A stretch of 64,000 nt of DNA, from contig NZ_JAAGXA010000001.1 in the NCBI RefSeq assembly GCF_010686755.1, positions 124,001 to 188,000 of the forward strand, read 5' to 3'. Under the pieces are notes generated by a model that worked only from the letters and a program-made list of their open reading frames with translations, was not told the DNA's origin and searched no databases. This document shows, piece after piece, positions 7,951 through 18,216 of the stretch (its first letter is position 1; each line of letters starts with the position of its first letter). This stretch comes from Nocardioides zeae (lineage in GTDB: Bacteria; Actinomycetota; Actinomycetes; Propionibacteriales; Nocardioidaceae). The position numbers and the translations under genes were made by a program.

Positions 7951-8169
7951 ATGGCACGGTCCGGCGGTTCCAAGGGAAGCACCCGTAGCGCTATCACGGG
8001 CAGGTACGTCTCGAAGGCCACGGCGGCGCGGCACCCCCGCACCACCGTGGTCGAGCGAGGCGGCAATAAGGGTTCGGGTACGTCGTACCGCTCCGCGATC
8101 AGCGGCAAGTACGTCACCAAGGGCACCGCCCAGCGGCACCCGAACACGACCGTCACCGAGAACGGCTGA
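7951..8169 (+). CDS. 72-aa protein made of two internal repeats
   Basis: Strong ribosome-binding site AAGGAGG before ATG 7951. The protein consists of two near-identical units: 'RSAITGRYVSKATAARHPRTT' (from residue 12) and the related 'RSAISGKYVTKGTAQRHPNTT' (from residue 46), joined by a Gly-rich linker. It is basic and lacks a signal peptide, membrane segment or cysteine. Small proteins of this 'RSAxxGRYV' type occur widely in actinobacteria with unknown function, as far as I recall. It lies downstream of copy 2 of the promoter-like element and is followed by a strong hairpin, so it is probably a monocistronic unit controlled by the nearby sigma-like protein. Confidence 0.65.
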   Translation: MARSGGSKGSTRSAITGRYVSKATAARHPRTTVVERGGNKGSGTSYRSAISGKYVTKGTAQRHPNTTVTENG

Positions 8170-8181
8170 CGATCCACCCCA

Positions 8182-8222
8182 CACTCGCGGGTCGCATGCC
8201 CAGCGTGTGCGACCCGCGAGTG
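8182..8222 (+). terminator. Strong hairpin after the 72-aa protein gene
   Basis: CACTCGCGGGTCGC (8182-8195) pairs perfectly with GCGACCCGCGAGTG (8209-8222) around a 13-nt loop, 13 bp after the stop codon. There is no T-run, as is common for actinobacterial terminators. Confidence 0.6.
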
Positions 8223-8334
8223 CGTCCGGGCAATGGTCGGACTCGGACAGTCGGCACCGCGATGCGGGGCAGAACCAGTTGTCGGTGGTCGCACCTAGCC
8301 TCGCCACCGGGATCGTAAGAAAGGTACGTAGGAC

Positions 8335-8985
8335 ATGTCAGATCGCCTCGGCGAAGCGCTCAAGCATCGCTACGTCTACCTCCCGCGCGGCACCGAGAAG
8401 GACACGCTCGGGCCGGGCAAGCAGCTCGGTCTCGCCCTCGCACGGCGGCACCGCGCACGCCTGACAGTGCTGTCGGTTCAGAAGTACGGCGCCACCCACC
8501 ATCCGGGGCTGGCGAAGCAGACGATCGTGACGGAGCGCAGCGGCCGGATCGAAGACGGCGGTGTCGTGCTCGCCTGGTGCCCGCGCCACAAGACGCTGGA
8601 GAAGCTGCACCACCTGGAGAAGAGCGTCGTCGTGCTGGTGGAGTGGGTCCCCTGCGAGATGGAGTGGTGGGCCAAGCTCAACCGCGCGTTCAACATCGTC
8701 ACGGGCGAGGTCATGCACGCTGGTCTGAGCAACGAAGCAACTGAGATCCTCGAAGGCATCGTGTACGAGGGCTACAAGGGCTGGACGGACGACATCTCCG
8801 AGCGAATGGTGCGCAGCTCGCTCGACGACCTCGCCGCTCTCGGCGAGTACGACCGTGATCTGGTGCTCGCCTACGCGCGGCTGACCAAGCACGAGTCGAG
8901 TATTGAGCGCCTGGGAAAGATCATCGACAAGTTCGAGGCGAGCAGGGGTCTCGCGCAGGCAAGTTCACGTCGGTGGGAGTCGTGA
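8335..8985 (+). CDS. Hypothetical protein, 216 aa
   Basis: No family recognised. ATG 8335 follows a purine-rich stretch. Residues about 29-110 show alternating beta and helix ('GLALARRHRARLTVLSVQKYG', 'GGVVLAWCPRHKTLEKLHHLEKSVVVLVEW') that could form a Rossmann-like or nucleotide-binding fold, but no diagnostic motif is present. The C-terminal half is mostly helical (DDLAALGEYDRDLVLAYARL). There is no signal or membrane segment. It is followed in the same direction by a 400-aa unknown gene, with about 105 bp between. Confidence 0.55.
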   Translation: MSDRLGEALKHRYVYLPRGTEKDTLGPGKQLGLALARRHRARLTVLSVQKYGATHHPGLAKQTIVTERSGRIEDGGVVLAWCPRHKTLEKLHHLEKSVVVLVEWVPCEMEWWAKLNRAFNIVTGEVMHAGLSNEATEILEGIVYEGYKGWTDDISERMVRSSLDDLAALGEYDRDLVLAYARLTKHESSIERLGKIIDKFEASRGLAQASSRRWES

Positions 8986-9091
8986 TCCGTCGCCGATCTG
9001 CAGGCCCAGTGCGTCGCCATCGACCGCTGATTCGGCTCTGCCGCCGGACGACCCCGGATACGCTCGCCGCCACGAAGGGGGAGTTGGGCAA

Positions 9092-10294
9092 TTGACTGGC
9101 GAGATCGAACTGCTGAGTGACGGCGAGAGCGTGGTCGTTGCCGGCGATCGCGGCACGATCGAGCGGTTCCTGGGCGACACGGGGCTGTTAGAGCACGCCC
9201 GTGAGTTCGCGCTGGGCAAGCTCGGCGGCGTGCTGCGGACCGGCTCGGACCTCGCCGAAGTGGCTTCGGGCATCACGGAGCAGTCGGCGATGTATCTCAA
9301 ACTCACCCCCGAGTCCGCCAAGGCCCTCAAGGATGCCGGTGGTCTCATGAAGACCAAGACCGACGGCGTCAGCCACGCCATGTTGGGCGACCCTGGCCGC
9401 ATCGGCAAGTGGCTCCAGGTGGAGGACGGTCCAGCGTCTCTGCTGACGAACCCTGCGGTCCTCTCGGGCGTCGGTGGCCTCCTGAGCCAGCTTGCCCAGC
9501 AGGCTGAGGCGCAGGAACTCAAAGCATTGCTTCTACAAATTGACGCCAAACTCGACGACGTGCGGCGCGGTCAGCGGAACGCTGTTCTCGCAAAGGTCGG
9601 GAGAGCGGCTGAGGCCATCGAGGAAGCCATGACGATCCACGAGCACGGGGGAGATCCCAAGACGCTGTGGAGCAAGGTCGATGGCGAGTCCGGCACGATC
9701 TTGGAGGTGCAGCGCGCGGCGCTCCTCGCGCTGGGCGATCTCGCCGAGAAGGTTCAAGACGTCAACCGCCCCGGCCAGCTCAAGAAGACGATGCGTGAAC
9801 TCGAACAGGAAGTGGGGTTGCAGCTGGCAATCTTGGCTCGCTGCTTCGAGTTGCAGGATCAGTTCCGCGTCATCGAGCTGGACTATGTCTTCGCGACGGC
9901 GCCCAAGAGCTTGGACGGGCACCGCAAAGGGGTTGCCGAAGCGCGTGAGAACCGGCGTGCTCGCGTCTTGGAGACCACCTCGCGGCTTATGGACCAGCTG
10001 ACGTCCGCCGGGGGTGTCGCCAACGAGAACGTCCTCCTGCACGCGCGGGCAGCCAACTCCGTCTTCTTGTCGCTCAACAACATCGGAACGAGCCTCGAGG
10101 AGTTCCGCGAGCCCCTTGGGATTGCTCGCACGAGTCGAGCGGAACTGAGTCCCACGCCGTGGCGCGCGGCGCTCCGTGACACGCACCAGCTGAAGACAGC
10201 CGGGACGGAAGTGGGGCAGAAGGCCGTCATGGTCGGCGGGGGCATAGTTCTTCTTGCGGTCGGCAAAGAGAAGCTCTCCAAACCACAGGCCTGA
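9092..10294 (+). CDS. Hypothetical coiled-coil protein, 400 aa
   Basis: I chose TTG 9092 because AAGGGGGAG lies at the right distance; the frame is open upstream but has no good start. The product begins 'MTGEIELLSDGESVVVAGDRG'. The middle is long and helical, with coiled-coil character ('EAQELKALLLQIDAKLDDVRRGQRNAVLAKVGRAAEAIEEAMTI'), and a weakly hydrophobic stretch (KAVMVGGGIVLLAVG) lies near the C-terminus. From memory it resembles a widespread uncharacterised actinobacterial family often found in accessory regions; that family has no assigned function that I know of. Confidence 0.6.
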   Translation: MTGEIELLSDGESVVVAGDRGTIERFLGDTGLLEHAREFALGKLGGVLRTGSDLAEVASGITEQSAMYLKLTPESAKALKDAGGLMKTKTDGVSHAMLGDPGRIGKWLQVEDGPASLLTNPAVLSGVGGLLSQLAQQAEAQELKALLLQIDAKLDDVRRGQRNAVLAKVGRAAEAIEEAMTIHEHGGDPKTLWSKVDGESGTILEVQRAALLALGDLAEKVQDVNRPGQLKKTMRELEQEVGLQLAILARCFELQDQFRVIELDYVFATAPKSLDGHRKGVAEARENRRARVLETTSRLMDQLTSAGGVANENVLLHARAANSVFLSLNNIGTSLEEFREPLGIARTSRAELSPTPWRAALRDTHQLKTAGTEVGQKAVMVGGGIVLLAVGKEKLSKPQA

Positions 10295-10376
10295 GCTCCC
10301 GCGCGGGAGACGACCCAAGGCGCAGCGCAGGCCTCGCGTCCGGTGTTCTGTCGGCGCCGACTCATACGCTTACTCG

Positions 10377-11090
10377 GTGCTGACCGTTTCCCACGATGAC
10401 GTCCGCAATCTCCCGCTCCCGCAGCTCGCATTGAAGCTCCTGGGATCGATCTCTCTAGAGCAGGCCAACTTCAATAACCTGATCCAGGGATACAAGCAGG
10501 CTGGCGGATACGGGACACCACAGCCACCCGACATGGACGCACTTCTCGCGCGGCTGTCTGACGCGTGGGCGTGGCTACAGGCCCACGCGCTGGTCGGGCC
10601 GTCGGCGCAGAATCCCCAAGGAGACTGGCGCCGAGTTACCGCTCTCGGTCGCGAGGCACTTGCTGACCCAAATGCCATCTCCAGAGTCTGGGCTGCCGAC
10701 CGCCTCACCGGCCAACTGCACGCAGGTCTGGCTTCCGCTCGGTCTAACTTCGCGCTGGGCGACTATGAGACCGCGTCATTTGCGGCAATGAAGGCGGTTG
10801 AAGTCGAAGTGCGACGCGCGGCAGGTCTCCCGAACGAGCTTCTCGGCGTTGCGCTGATGCGAAAGGCGTTCAGTCCGAAAGACGGCAAGCTTCGCGATCC
10901 TGGCGCCGAGGGAGGCGAGCAGCAGGCCACCGCCGATCTGTTCGCCGGCGCAATCGGTGCCTACAAGAATCCAGCCAGCCATCGGACCGTGCAGTTCAGC
11001 GACCCCATCGAAGCCGCTGAGGTGATCCAACTGGCGGATCTGCTTCTGCGAATTGTCGAGCGAGCGGAGATCCGCCTCAAGACTGGGTGA
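10377..11090 (+). CDS. TIGR02391 (Ymh) family protein
   Basis: The C-terminal third matches the TIGR02391/Ymh pattern: 'DGKLRDPGAEGGEQQATADLFAGAIGAYKNPASH', then 'DPIEAAEVIQLADLLLRIVERA'. An N-terminal helical region (residues 1-130) precedes it. The family occurs in phages, plasmids and defence-associated islands; its biochemical role is not established. The start is uncertain: GTG 10377 gives 237 aa, but the frame is open further upstream. An imperfect nested hairpin follows the stop. Confidence 0.65.
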   Translation: MLTVSHDDVRNLPLPQLALKLLGSISLEQANFNNLIQGYKQAGGYGTPQPPDMDALLARLSDAWAWLQAHALVGPSAQNPQGDWRRVTALGREALADPNAISRVWAADRLTGQLHAGLASARSNFALGDYETASFAAMKAVEVEVRRAAGLPNELLGVALMRKAFSPKDGKLRDPGAEGGEQQATADLFAGAIGAYKNPASHRTVQFSDPIEAAEVIQLADLLLRIVERAEIRLKTG

Positions 11091-11102
11091 CTCTGGGTCC
11101 TC

Positions 11103-11146
11103 GAATCGGAGCAGCGGGCTTGTGGCATGCCTGCCACCCCCGATTC
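11103..11146 (+). terminator. Nested hairpin after the TIGR02391 gene
   Basis: Outer stem GAATCGG (11103-11109) with CCGATTC (11140-11146) and inner stem GTGGCA (11122-11127) with TGCCAC (11132-11137). No T-run. It lies 13 bp after the stop codon, so a terminator role is likely. Confidence 0.4.
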
Positions 11147-11167
11147 ATGACTTCGTCGGCCCACGAG

Positions 11168-11431
11168 TCAGACCTGTACGGCTCGCCGAATGATCGCCCT
11201 CACTGTCTCGACGTGGATCCCGTACGCCCGCGCCAGCTCCTTCTTGAACGCCCCGTCGCGGTGCCGCTGGACGAGCTCGGCCTGCTGGGTGTCCGACAGG
11301 CGGACTTGCCGCTGCTTGTTCGGAGAGGGGACGCCTTCAGCAGATGTGCGCCTGACCTGGGACTTCTTGCCGTCGAGCATCCTCGCCAGCTCGACGGAGG
11401 GGTTCGATAGTTGTCCTGTTAGGTCCACCAT
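11168..11431 (-). CDS. Orphan HTH protein, possibly a recombinase or transposase remnant
   Basis: This 87-aa product ends with a resolvase/Hin-type HTH: 'RLSDTQQAELVQRHRDGAFKKELARAYGIHVETVRAIIRR'. Serine recombinases of the resolvase/invertase group carry this HTH at the very C-terminus after a catalytic domain; here no catalytic domain precedes it. It could be a stand-alone regulator or the remnant of a recombinase. It lies at the right edge of the accessory region, where conserved chromosomal genes begin, which fits a mobile-element remnant. The start (11429-11431) is uncertain. Confidence 0.55.
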   Translation of the reverse strand: MVDLTGQLSNPSVELARMLDGKKSQVRRTSAEGVPSPNKQRQVRLSDTQQAELVQRHRDGAFKKELARAYGIHVETVRAIIRRAVQV

Positions 11432-11433
11432 CG

Positions 11434-11475
11434 TCGACGAAGCGCCCCGGGATCATCCCGGGGCGCTTTCGTCGT
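11434..11475. terminator. Bidirectional intrinsic terminator at the island edge
   Basis: The two arms around the central ATCAT form a near-perfect hairpin: GACGAAGCGCCCCGGGAT pairs with ATCCCGGGGCGCTTTCGTC, with one extra T in the right arm. The GC-rich stem followed by TTTCGTC fits a terminator between the leftward MerR gene and the island HTH gene. Confidence 0.75.
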
Positions 11476-11558
11476 CCTGGCGCTTCTCCTCCTCGGACGT
11501 CATGCGGAGCGGTGCCTCGAGCGACCGGGGTGCATGACGTCCTGAGGTGGGGCCTGGT

Positions 11559-11930
11559 TCAGGTGCGCCGCTCACCCTCAGGAGCGGAGCCCGCGAGCTC
11601 GTCCAGCCGCTCGACGGTCGCGTCCAGCGCGGCCCGCTGCGCTCGGAGCCGAGCAGCGACCGCGTCCAGGTCGGCGCGCAGGCGCGGGCACATCGCGAGG
11701 TGGGTGCCGTGGTCGCCGGTGCGGGCACAGTCGAGGTACTGCCGGATGGTCGGGGTGCCCAGCCCGGCCGCGATCATGGCCCTGATCTGGTGCACGCGCA
11801 CGACGTCGTCGTCGGTGTACGTCCGGTACCCGCTGCTGGTGCGCCCGGGGACGAGCACCCCGCTCTCGTCGTAGTGACGCAACGCCCGCGTGCTGACGCC
11901 GGTGAGCCGGGACAGCTGGCCGATCTGCAT
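11559..11930 (-). CDS. MerR-family transcriptional regulator
   Basis: A 123-aa protein with the MerR N-terminal winged HTH: 'MQIGQLSRLTGVSTRALRHYDESGVLVPGRTSSGYRTYTDDDVVRVHQI', followed by a coiled-coil dimerisation helix ('LRADLDAVAARLRAQRAALDATVERLDEL'). It has no cysteine cluster for metal sensing; the Cys residues in 'DCARTGDHGTHLAMC' are scattered. ATG 11930 has a strong GGAGGA upstream. It is divergent from the RBBP9-type hydrolase gene, and the shared intergenic region contains a MerR-like palindrome inside an over-long promoter spacer, so it probably controls both genes. Confidence 0.85.
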   Translation of the reverse strand: MQIGQLSRLTGVSTRALRHYDESGVLVPGRTSSGYRTYTDDDVVRVHQIRAMIAAGLGTPTIRQYLDCARTGDHGTHLAMCPRLRADLDAVAARLRAQRAALDATVERLDELAGSAPEGERRT

Positions 11931-11948
11931 CGTGTCCTCCTCGTTCCC

Positions 11949-11980
11949 TTGACCTTCACGCCGGCGTGAGCCCCTAGCGT
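11949..11980 (+). promoter_or_regulatory. MerR-type promoter/operator for the RBBP9-like hydrolase gene
   Basis: A -35-like TTGACC (11949-11954) and a -10-like TAGCGT (11975-11980) are separated by 20 bp, longer than the usual 17. The spacer contains the perfect palindrome TCACGCCGGCGTGA. MerR-family activators untwist such elongated spacers. The ATG lies 8 bp after the -10, so the transcript is probably leaderless. Confidence 0.65.
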
Positions 11981-11988
11981 CCGGCGGC

Positions 11989-12567
11989 ATGACACCTGCA
12001 GCAGCGGAGCGTGCCGTCATCTTCCACGGCTTCCGGGCCACGCCCGACGACCACTGGTTCGCGTGGCTCGCGGCCCGCCTCGCGGAGCACGGGGTCCCGA
12101 CGACGGTCCCGGCATTGCCGGACCCGCTCGCCCCCGACCCTGCCTCGTGGGAGCGAGGAGTCGCGGCGGCGCTGGGCATGCCCGGCGCAGGCACGAGCGT
12201 GGTGGCGCACAGCCTCGGCTGCCTCGCCGTGCTGCGCCACCTCCGCGGCCTGCACCCGTCGTGGCGCCTGGGGACGCTCGTGCTCGTCGCCGGGTTCGTG
12301 GATCCGCTGCCCGTCCTGCCCGAGCTCGGCGGTTTCATCGGGTCCGGTTGCGACACGAGCGGGATCGCCGCCCACGTCGACCGCGTGCTGGTGCTGCGGT
12401 CAGACGACGACCCGATCGTGCCGCCGGGGCTGACCGACCGTCTCGCCGCCCAGCTCGGGGTGGGCGCGCACGTGGTGCCGGGTGCGGGGCACTTCCTCGC
12501 GAGTGACGGCGCCACCAAGCTGCCGCAGGTGCTCGATGCGCTCGTGGGGGCCGGTCCGCCGGTCTGA
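11989..12567 (+). CDS. RBBP9/YdeN-type alpha/beta hydrolase
   Basis: A serine hydrolase of the RBBP9 family (PF06821), 192 aa. It has the early 'VIFHGFRATPDDHWFAWL', nucleophile elbow 'VAHSLGC' (Ser75), acidic residues in 'LRSDDDPIVPP', and the catalytic His in 'GAGHFLAS'. The substrate is not predictable. The typical family length is about 180-200 aa, so it is complete. Divergent from the MerR regulator, with a MerR-type operator between them; expression is therefore probably inducible. Confidence 0.85.
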   Translation: MTPAAAERAVIFHGFRATPDDHWFAWLAARLAEHGVPTTVPALPDPLAPDPASWERGVAAALGMPGAGTSVVAHSLGCLAVLRHLRGLHPSWRLGTLVLVAGFVDPLPVLPELGGFIGSGCDTSGIAAHVDRVLVLRSDDDPIVPPGLTDRLAAQLGVGAHVVPGAGHFLASDGATKLPQVLDALVGAGPPV

Positions 12568-12694
12568 CCCGCGGCACGGCCCTGGGCCGTGCGACCCTGA
12601 CGGTGTCCGTCGACGCTCTCCAGGTCGTCGTGACCGTCGTGCGCGTGCTGCCCGGCGCGGCGTCTCGACGCCGGTCGAGAAGGAGGGGGTGCAG

Positions 12695-13203
12695 GTGGAC
12701 GACGGGACCGACGAGCGCCGGTCGATGCGGCGGCGGTTCCGGGTGGTGCTCTCCGCAGCGGAGGAGGTGGCCCTCAGGTACGCCGCGAGCGACCGCGCCG
12801 ACCTCACGCACCTCAACGGTCGGCCCCGGTTCGTCGTGAAGGGTGCGGATCGCTGGCGCGGCACCGTCTTCCGGCGCTTCGGCCCCCAGCAGGGGGTCCG
12901 GGCCGCCCAGGGTGACGTCGTCCTGGTGGCTCCTGGGGGGCCCGTGTCGTCGTGTGCTCCGGCGGGCGCGCCCTGGGGTGGGTCTGCGTGGGGCTCGCGC
13001 TGCTGTTCCTGCTCTCACCCCTGCTCGTGCTCCTGCCGGGCGAGTGGCTCGAACGTCCCTTCGGCGGCTTGCTGGCCGCCCCGGTCTTCGGAGCCCTGGC
13101 GTGGTGGCTGCTGGCGCGTCGGTTCCGGCAGCCGCACCTGGACGCCCTCGAGGCCTTCCTCCGCCGTCGTGTGGGCGGCCGCTGGGAGCCGCTGGACCGC
13201 TGA
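12695..13203 (+). pseudogene. Small membrane protein gene, probably one CDS broken by a frameshift
   Basis: A perfect AAGGAGG precedes GTG 12695, which starts a plausible soluble domain ('MDDGTDERRSMRRRFRVVLSAAEEV' to 'AAQGDVVLVAPGG'). In that frame no stop occurs before the next gene ends. The next frame, from about 12940, encodes two convincing membrane segments ('VCVGLALLFLLSPLLVLLP', 'GLLAAPVFGALAWWLLA') and ends at 13203 with 'RRVGGRWEPLDR'. A missing base in the G6 run at 12935-12940 would join them into a 169-aa protein. Alternatively, GTG 12952 starts a separate 83-aa membrane protein. Family unknown. Confidence 0.55.
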
Positions 13204-13210
13204 GCGCGCC

Positions 13211-13234
13211 GGTCCTCAGGGTCTTCTGAGGACC
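13211..13234. promoter_or_regulatory. 9-bp perfect inverted repeat upstream of the molybdopterin oxidoreductase
   Basis: GGTCCTCAG (13211-13219) and CTGAGGACC (13226-13234) with a 6-nt loop, ending 18 bp before the GTG of the oxidoreductase. No T-run follows. It could be an operator or the terminator of the preceding small gene. Confidence 0.5.
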
Positions 13235-13252
13235 GACGCGCACACTGGGCCC

Positions 13253-14797
13253 GTGAGCACCGACGGGAACCGGGGGGCGCGGACCGCGCCGTACGTCGCG
13301 GGGATCGTCGCCGGCGCAGCGATGCTGGCGGTGGGCGAGGTCCTGGCCGCGCTCCTGCGCCAACGGACGGGGCCGGTGGCCGCCGTCGCCGAGCTGGTCC
13401 GCGACCTGACGCCCGCGGGGCTCGTCAAGGGGTTCATCGAGCTGGTCGGCACCGCCGACAAGCCGATCCTGGTCGCCGTCGTGACCGTGGGCGCCCTCGC
13501 GCTGTGCGCGCTGGCGGGCCGCTGGCGCTTCGGCTGGGTCGTGCTCGTCGGCCTCGGTGTGCTGGCGAGCGTCGCCGTCCTCGTGAACCCGGGGGAGAGC
13601 GGAGTGGGGGCGGCCCAGGCGGCCCTCGTCGTGCCGCCGGGCCTGGCGACCTGCGTCGGCGTCGCGTGCCTGGCGGTGCTGCAGGACGCGGACCGCGCCG
13701 CCGCGCGGCAGGAGCGGGACGGAACGGGCGGTGCCGGCCGACGCCGCTTCCTCGTCATCGCCGGCGGGATCGCCCTGACCTCGGTCGTCATCGGCGCGGC
13801 GGGCCGGTTCGCCGGGCGCTCGCGCCGCACGGTCGAGGCGGCGCGGGAGGCGCTCGTCGACCGCCTGCGTGCCACGCCGGGCGAGGTGCCGGCGGGCGCG
13901 CAGCTCGACGTGCCGGGACTGGGGCGCTGGCAGGTGCCGGGGCAGCAGTTCTACCGCATCGACACCGCGTTCGCCGTCCCCCTCGTCGACCCCGACGCCT
14001 GGCGTCTCCGGATCCACGGGATGGTCGAGAAGGAGCTCGAGCTCTCGCTCGCCGACCTGCTCGCACGGCCGTCCACCGAGGCGTGGACCACCCTCTGCTG
14101 CGTCTCCAACCCGGTCGGCGGCGACCTCATCGGCAACGCCTGGTGGACCGGTGTCCGCATCGCCCCCCTCCTCGCGGAGGCGGGCGTGCTGGACGGCGCC
14201 GACGCCGTGCTGCAGACCTCCGACGACGGCTGGACCTGCGGCACCCCGCTCGGGGTGCTCACCGACGACCGCGACGCGATGCTCGCCTACGCGATGAACG
14301 GCCAGCCGCTGCCGATCGAGCACGGCTTCCCGGTGCGGGCCGTCGTGCCGGGCCTCTACGGCTACGTGTCGGCGACCAAGTGGGTGGTCGACCTCGAGGT
14401 CACCCGGTTCGACGCCTTCGAGGCCTACTGGACCCAGCGGGGGTGGGCCCCGGAGGGTCCGGTCAAGACCCAGTCGCGCGTGCTCGTGCCGCGCAACGGT
14501 GCCGACGTGCGGGCCGGCGAGGTCGACATCGCCGGCGACGCCTGGGCGCAGCACCGGGGGATCGCGAAGGTCGAGGTGCAGGTCGACGGCGGGCCGTGGA
14601 CGACCTGCGAGCTCGGGGCCGTGCCGAGCGCCGACACCTGGGTGCAGTGGTCGACGCGGGTCTCCTGCGGGCCGGGCGACCACACCGTGGTCGTGCGGGC
14701 CACCGACGCGGACGGCGAGACGCAGACCTCGGTGCGCACGGACGTCGTGCCCGACGGGGCCAGCGGGTGGCACGAGGTGCGGTTCACCGCCACCTGA
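13253..14797 (+). CDS. Membrane-anchored sulfite oxidase-family molybdopterin oxidoreductase
   Basis: 514 aa from GTG 13253. The N-terminal 160 residues contain about four membrane segments (for example 'PYVAGIVAGAAMLAVGEVLAALL' and 'VVLVGLGVLASVAVLV'), then 'RRRFLVIAGGIALTSVVIGAAG'. The periplasmic part is a sulfite oxidase/YedY-type molybdopterin domain with the Mo-ligand Cys region 'TTLCCVSNPVGGD', 'DDGWTCGTPLGVL' and 'VPGLYGYVSATKWV'. A C-terminal Mo-co dimerisation-type beta domain ('GIAKVEVQVDGGPW') follows. The likely role is extracytoplasmic oxidation or repair, such as of methionine sulfoxide or sulfite; the substrate is not predictable. A 9-bp inverted repeat precedes it. fdhD lies far downstream and is not in the same unit. 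Confidence 0.85.
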   Translation: MSTDGNRGARTAPYVAGIVAGAAMLAVGEVLAALLRQRTGPVAAVAELVRDLTPAGLVKGFIELVGTADKPILVAVVTVGALALCALAGRWRFGWVVLVGLGVLASVAVLVNPGESGVGAAQAALVVPPGLATCVGVACLAVLQDADRAAARQERDGTGGAGRRRFLVIAGGIALTSVVIGAAGRFAGRSRRTVEAAREALVDRLRATPGEVPAGAQLDVPGLGRWQVPGQQFYRIDTAFAVPLVDPDAWRLRIHGMVEKELELSLADLLARPSTEAWTTLCCVSNPVGGDLIGNAWWTGVRIAPLLAEAGVLDGADAVLQTSDDGWTCGTPLGVLTDDRDAMLAYAMNGQPLPIEHGFPVRAVVPGLYGYVSATKWVVDLEVTRFDAFEAYWTQRGWAPEGPVKTQSRVLVPRNGADVRAGEVDIAGDAWAQHRGIAKVEVQVDGGPWTTCELGAVPSADTWVQWSTRVSCGPGDHTVVVRATDADGETQTSVRTDVVPDGASGWHEVRFTAT

Positions 14798-14800
14798 GCC

Positions 14801-14821
14801 TTTCTTGACTCGATCAAGAAA
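14801..14821 (+). promoter_or_regulatory. Fur/PerR-type operator upstream of furA-katG
   Basis: TTTCTTGA-N5-TCAAGAAA, a perfect 8-bp inverted repeat 19 bp before the furA start. It resembles the FurA box known upstream of mycobacterial furA-katG, so autoregulation by FurA is expected. Confidence 0.75.
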
Positions 14822-14840
14822 ACGCGGCAAGGTGGGGGAC

Positions 14841-17604
<2,764 letters not shown>

Positions 17605-17632
17605 GCGCCACGGCAGCACAGCACCACCCGGC

Positions 17633-17664
17633 ACGGGGCTCGCGGCGCACTCCGCGGGCCCCGT
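17633..17664 (+). terminator. Hairpin terminator after katG
   Basis: ACGGGGCTCGCG (17633-17644) pairs with CGCGGGCCCCGT (17653-17664) with one T/G wobble and an 8-nt loop, 28 bp after the katG stop. The rest of the gap up to 17801 shows no other clear element. Confidence 0.55.
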
Positions 17665-17801
17665 TGTCGTCGTCGGCGGCGTGGTCCGATGAGTCGGACG
17701 CGCTTCGATCTGTTGAGTGCGTGTTCTGCCACGCAGGGGCCTGTCACGTCTCTACTGTGTCCTCGTGCACCCCAATCAGGGTGCGTGAGCAAGGGGGAGA
17801 C

Positions 17802-18212
17802 ATGCGAAGCAGCTCGATGAAGTTCGGCGCGGTGGTTGCGGGCGCGGCGGTCGTGATGGCCGGCAGCGCGCTAGGGGCGAGCGCGGCCTCCAAGAGCAAG
17901 TCGCTCGAGGTCGAGTGCAACGGGACGTCAGTGGCCACGGGTACGACGATCGTCCAGGGCAGCACCGGCACCTTCAAGATCCGCCAGGACTCGGCCGACG
18001 ACAATCGTCGGACCGACTGGAATGCCGTCTCGTCCAACGGCAACTCGCTCGGATACAAGATGACCGGCACGGGGGACACCGTGAGCTGGAGCGGTGTTCG
18101 GCCGTCGACGTACACGGTGAAGGCCAAGAAGTACGTGCCGAGCGACTGCAGCGTCCTCCCGTTCAACGGAGGTAGCTACACCGTCAACTACACCGTCACC
18201 TCGCGGTCCTGA
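17802..18212 (+). CDS. Small secreted protein of unknown function
   Basis: 136 aa from ATG 17802, with AAGGGGGA upstream. A typical Sec signal peptide ('MKFGAVVAGAAVVMAGSALGASA') ends near residue 29. The mature part is Ser/Thr/Gly-rich and beta-like, with two cysteines (in 'VECNGTS' and 'PSDCSV') that could form a disulfide. No family recognised. It is 4 bp upstream of a lipoprotein gene and may share its transcript with the lipoprotein/ABC exporter genes. Confidence 0.6.
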   Translation: MRSSSMKFGAVVAGAAVVMAGSALGASAASKSKSLEVECNGTSVATGTTIVQGSTGTFKIRQDSADDNRRTDWNAVSSNGNSLGYKMTGTGDTVSWSGVRPSTYTVKAKKYVPSDCSVLPFNGGSYTVNYTVTSRS

Positions 18213-18216
18213 CCAC

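Noticed and set aside
12482..14797. A single 771-aa fusion of the small gene at 12695 and the molybdopterin oxidoreductase
   Set aside because: The middle of that frame is low-complexity Cys/Ser/Arg sequence, while another frame encodes convincing membrane helices there.
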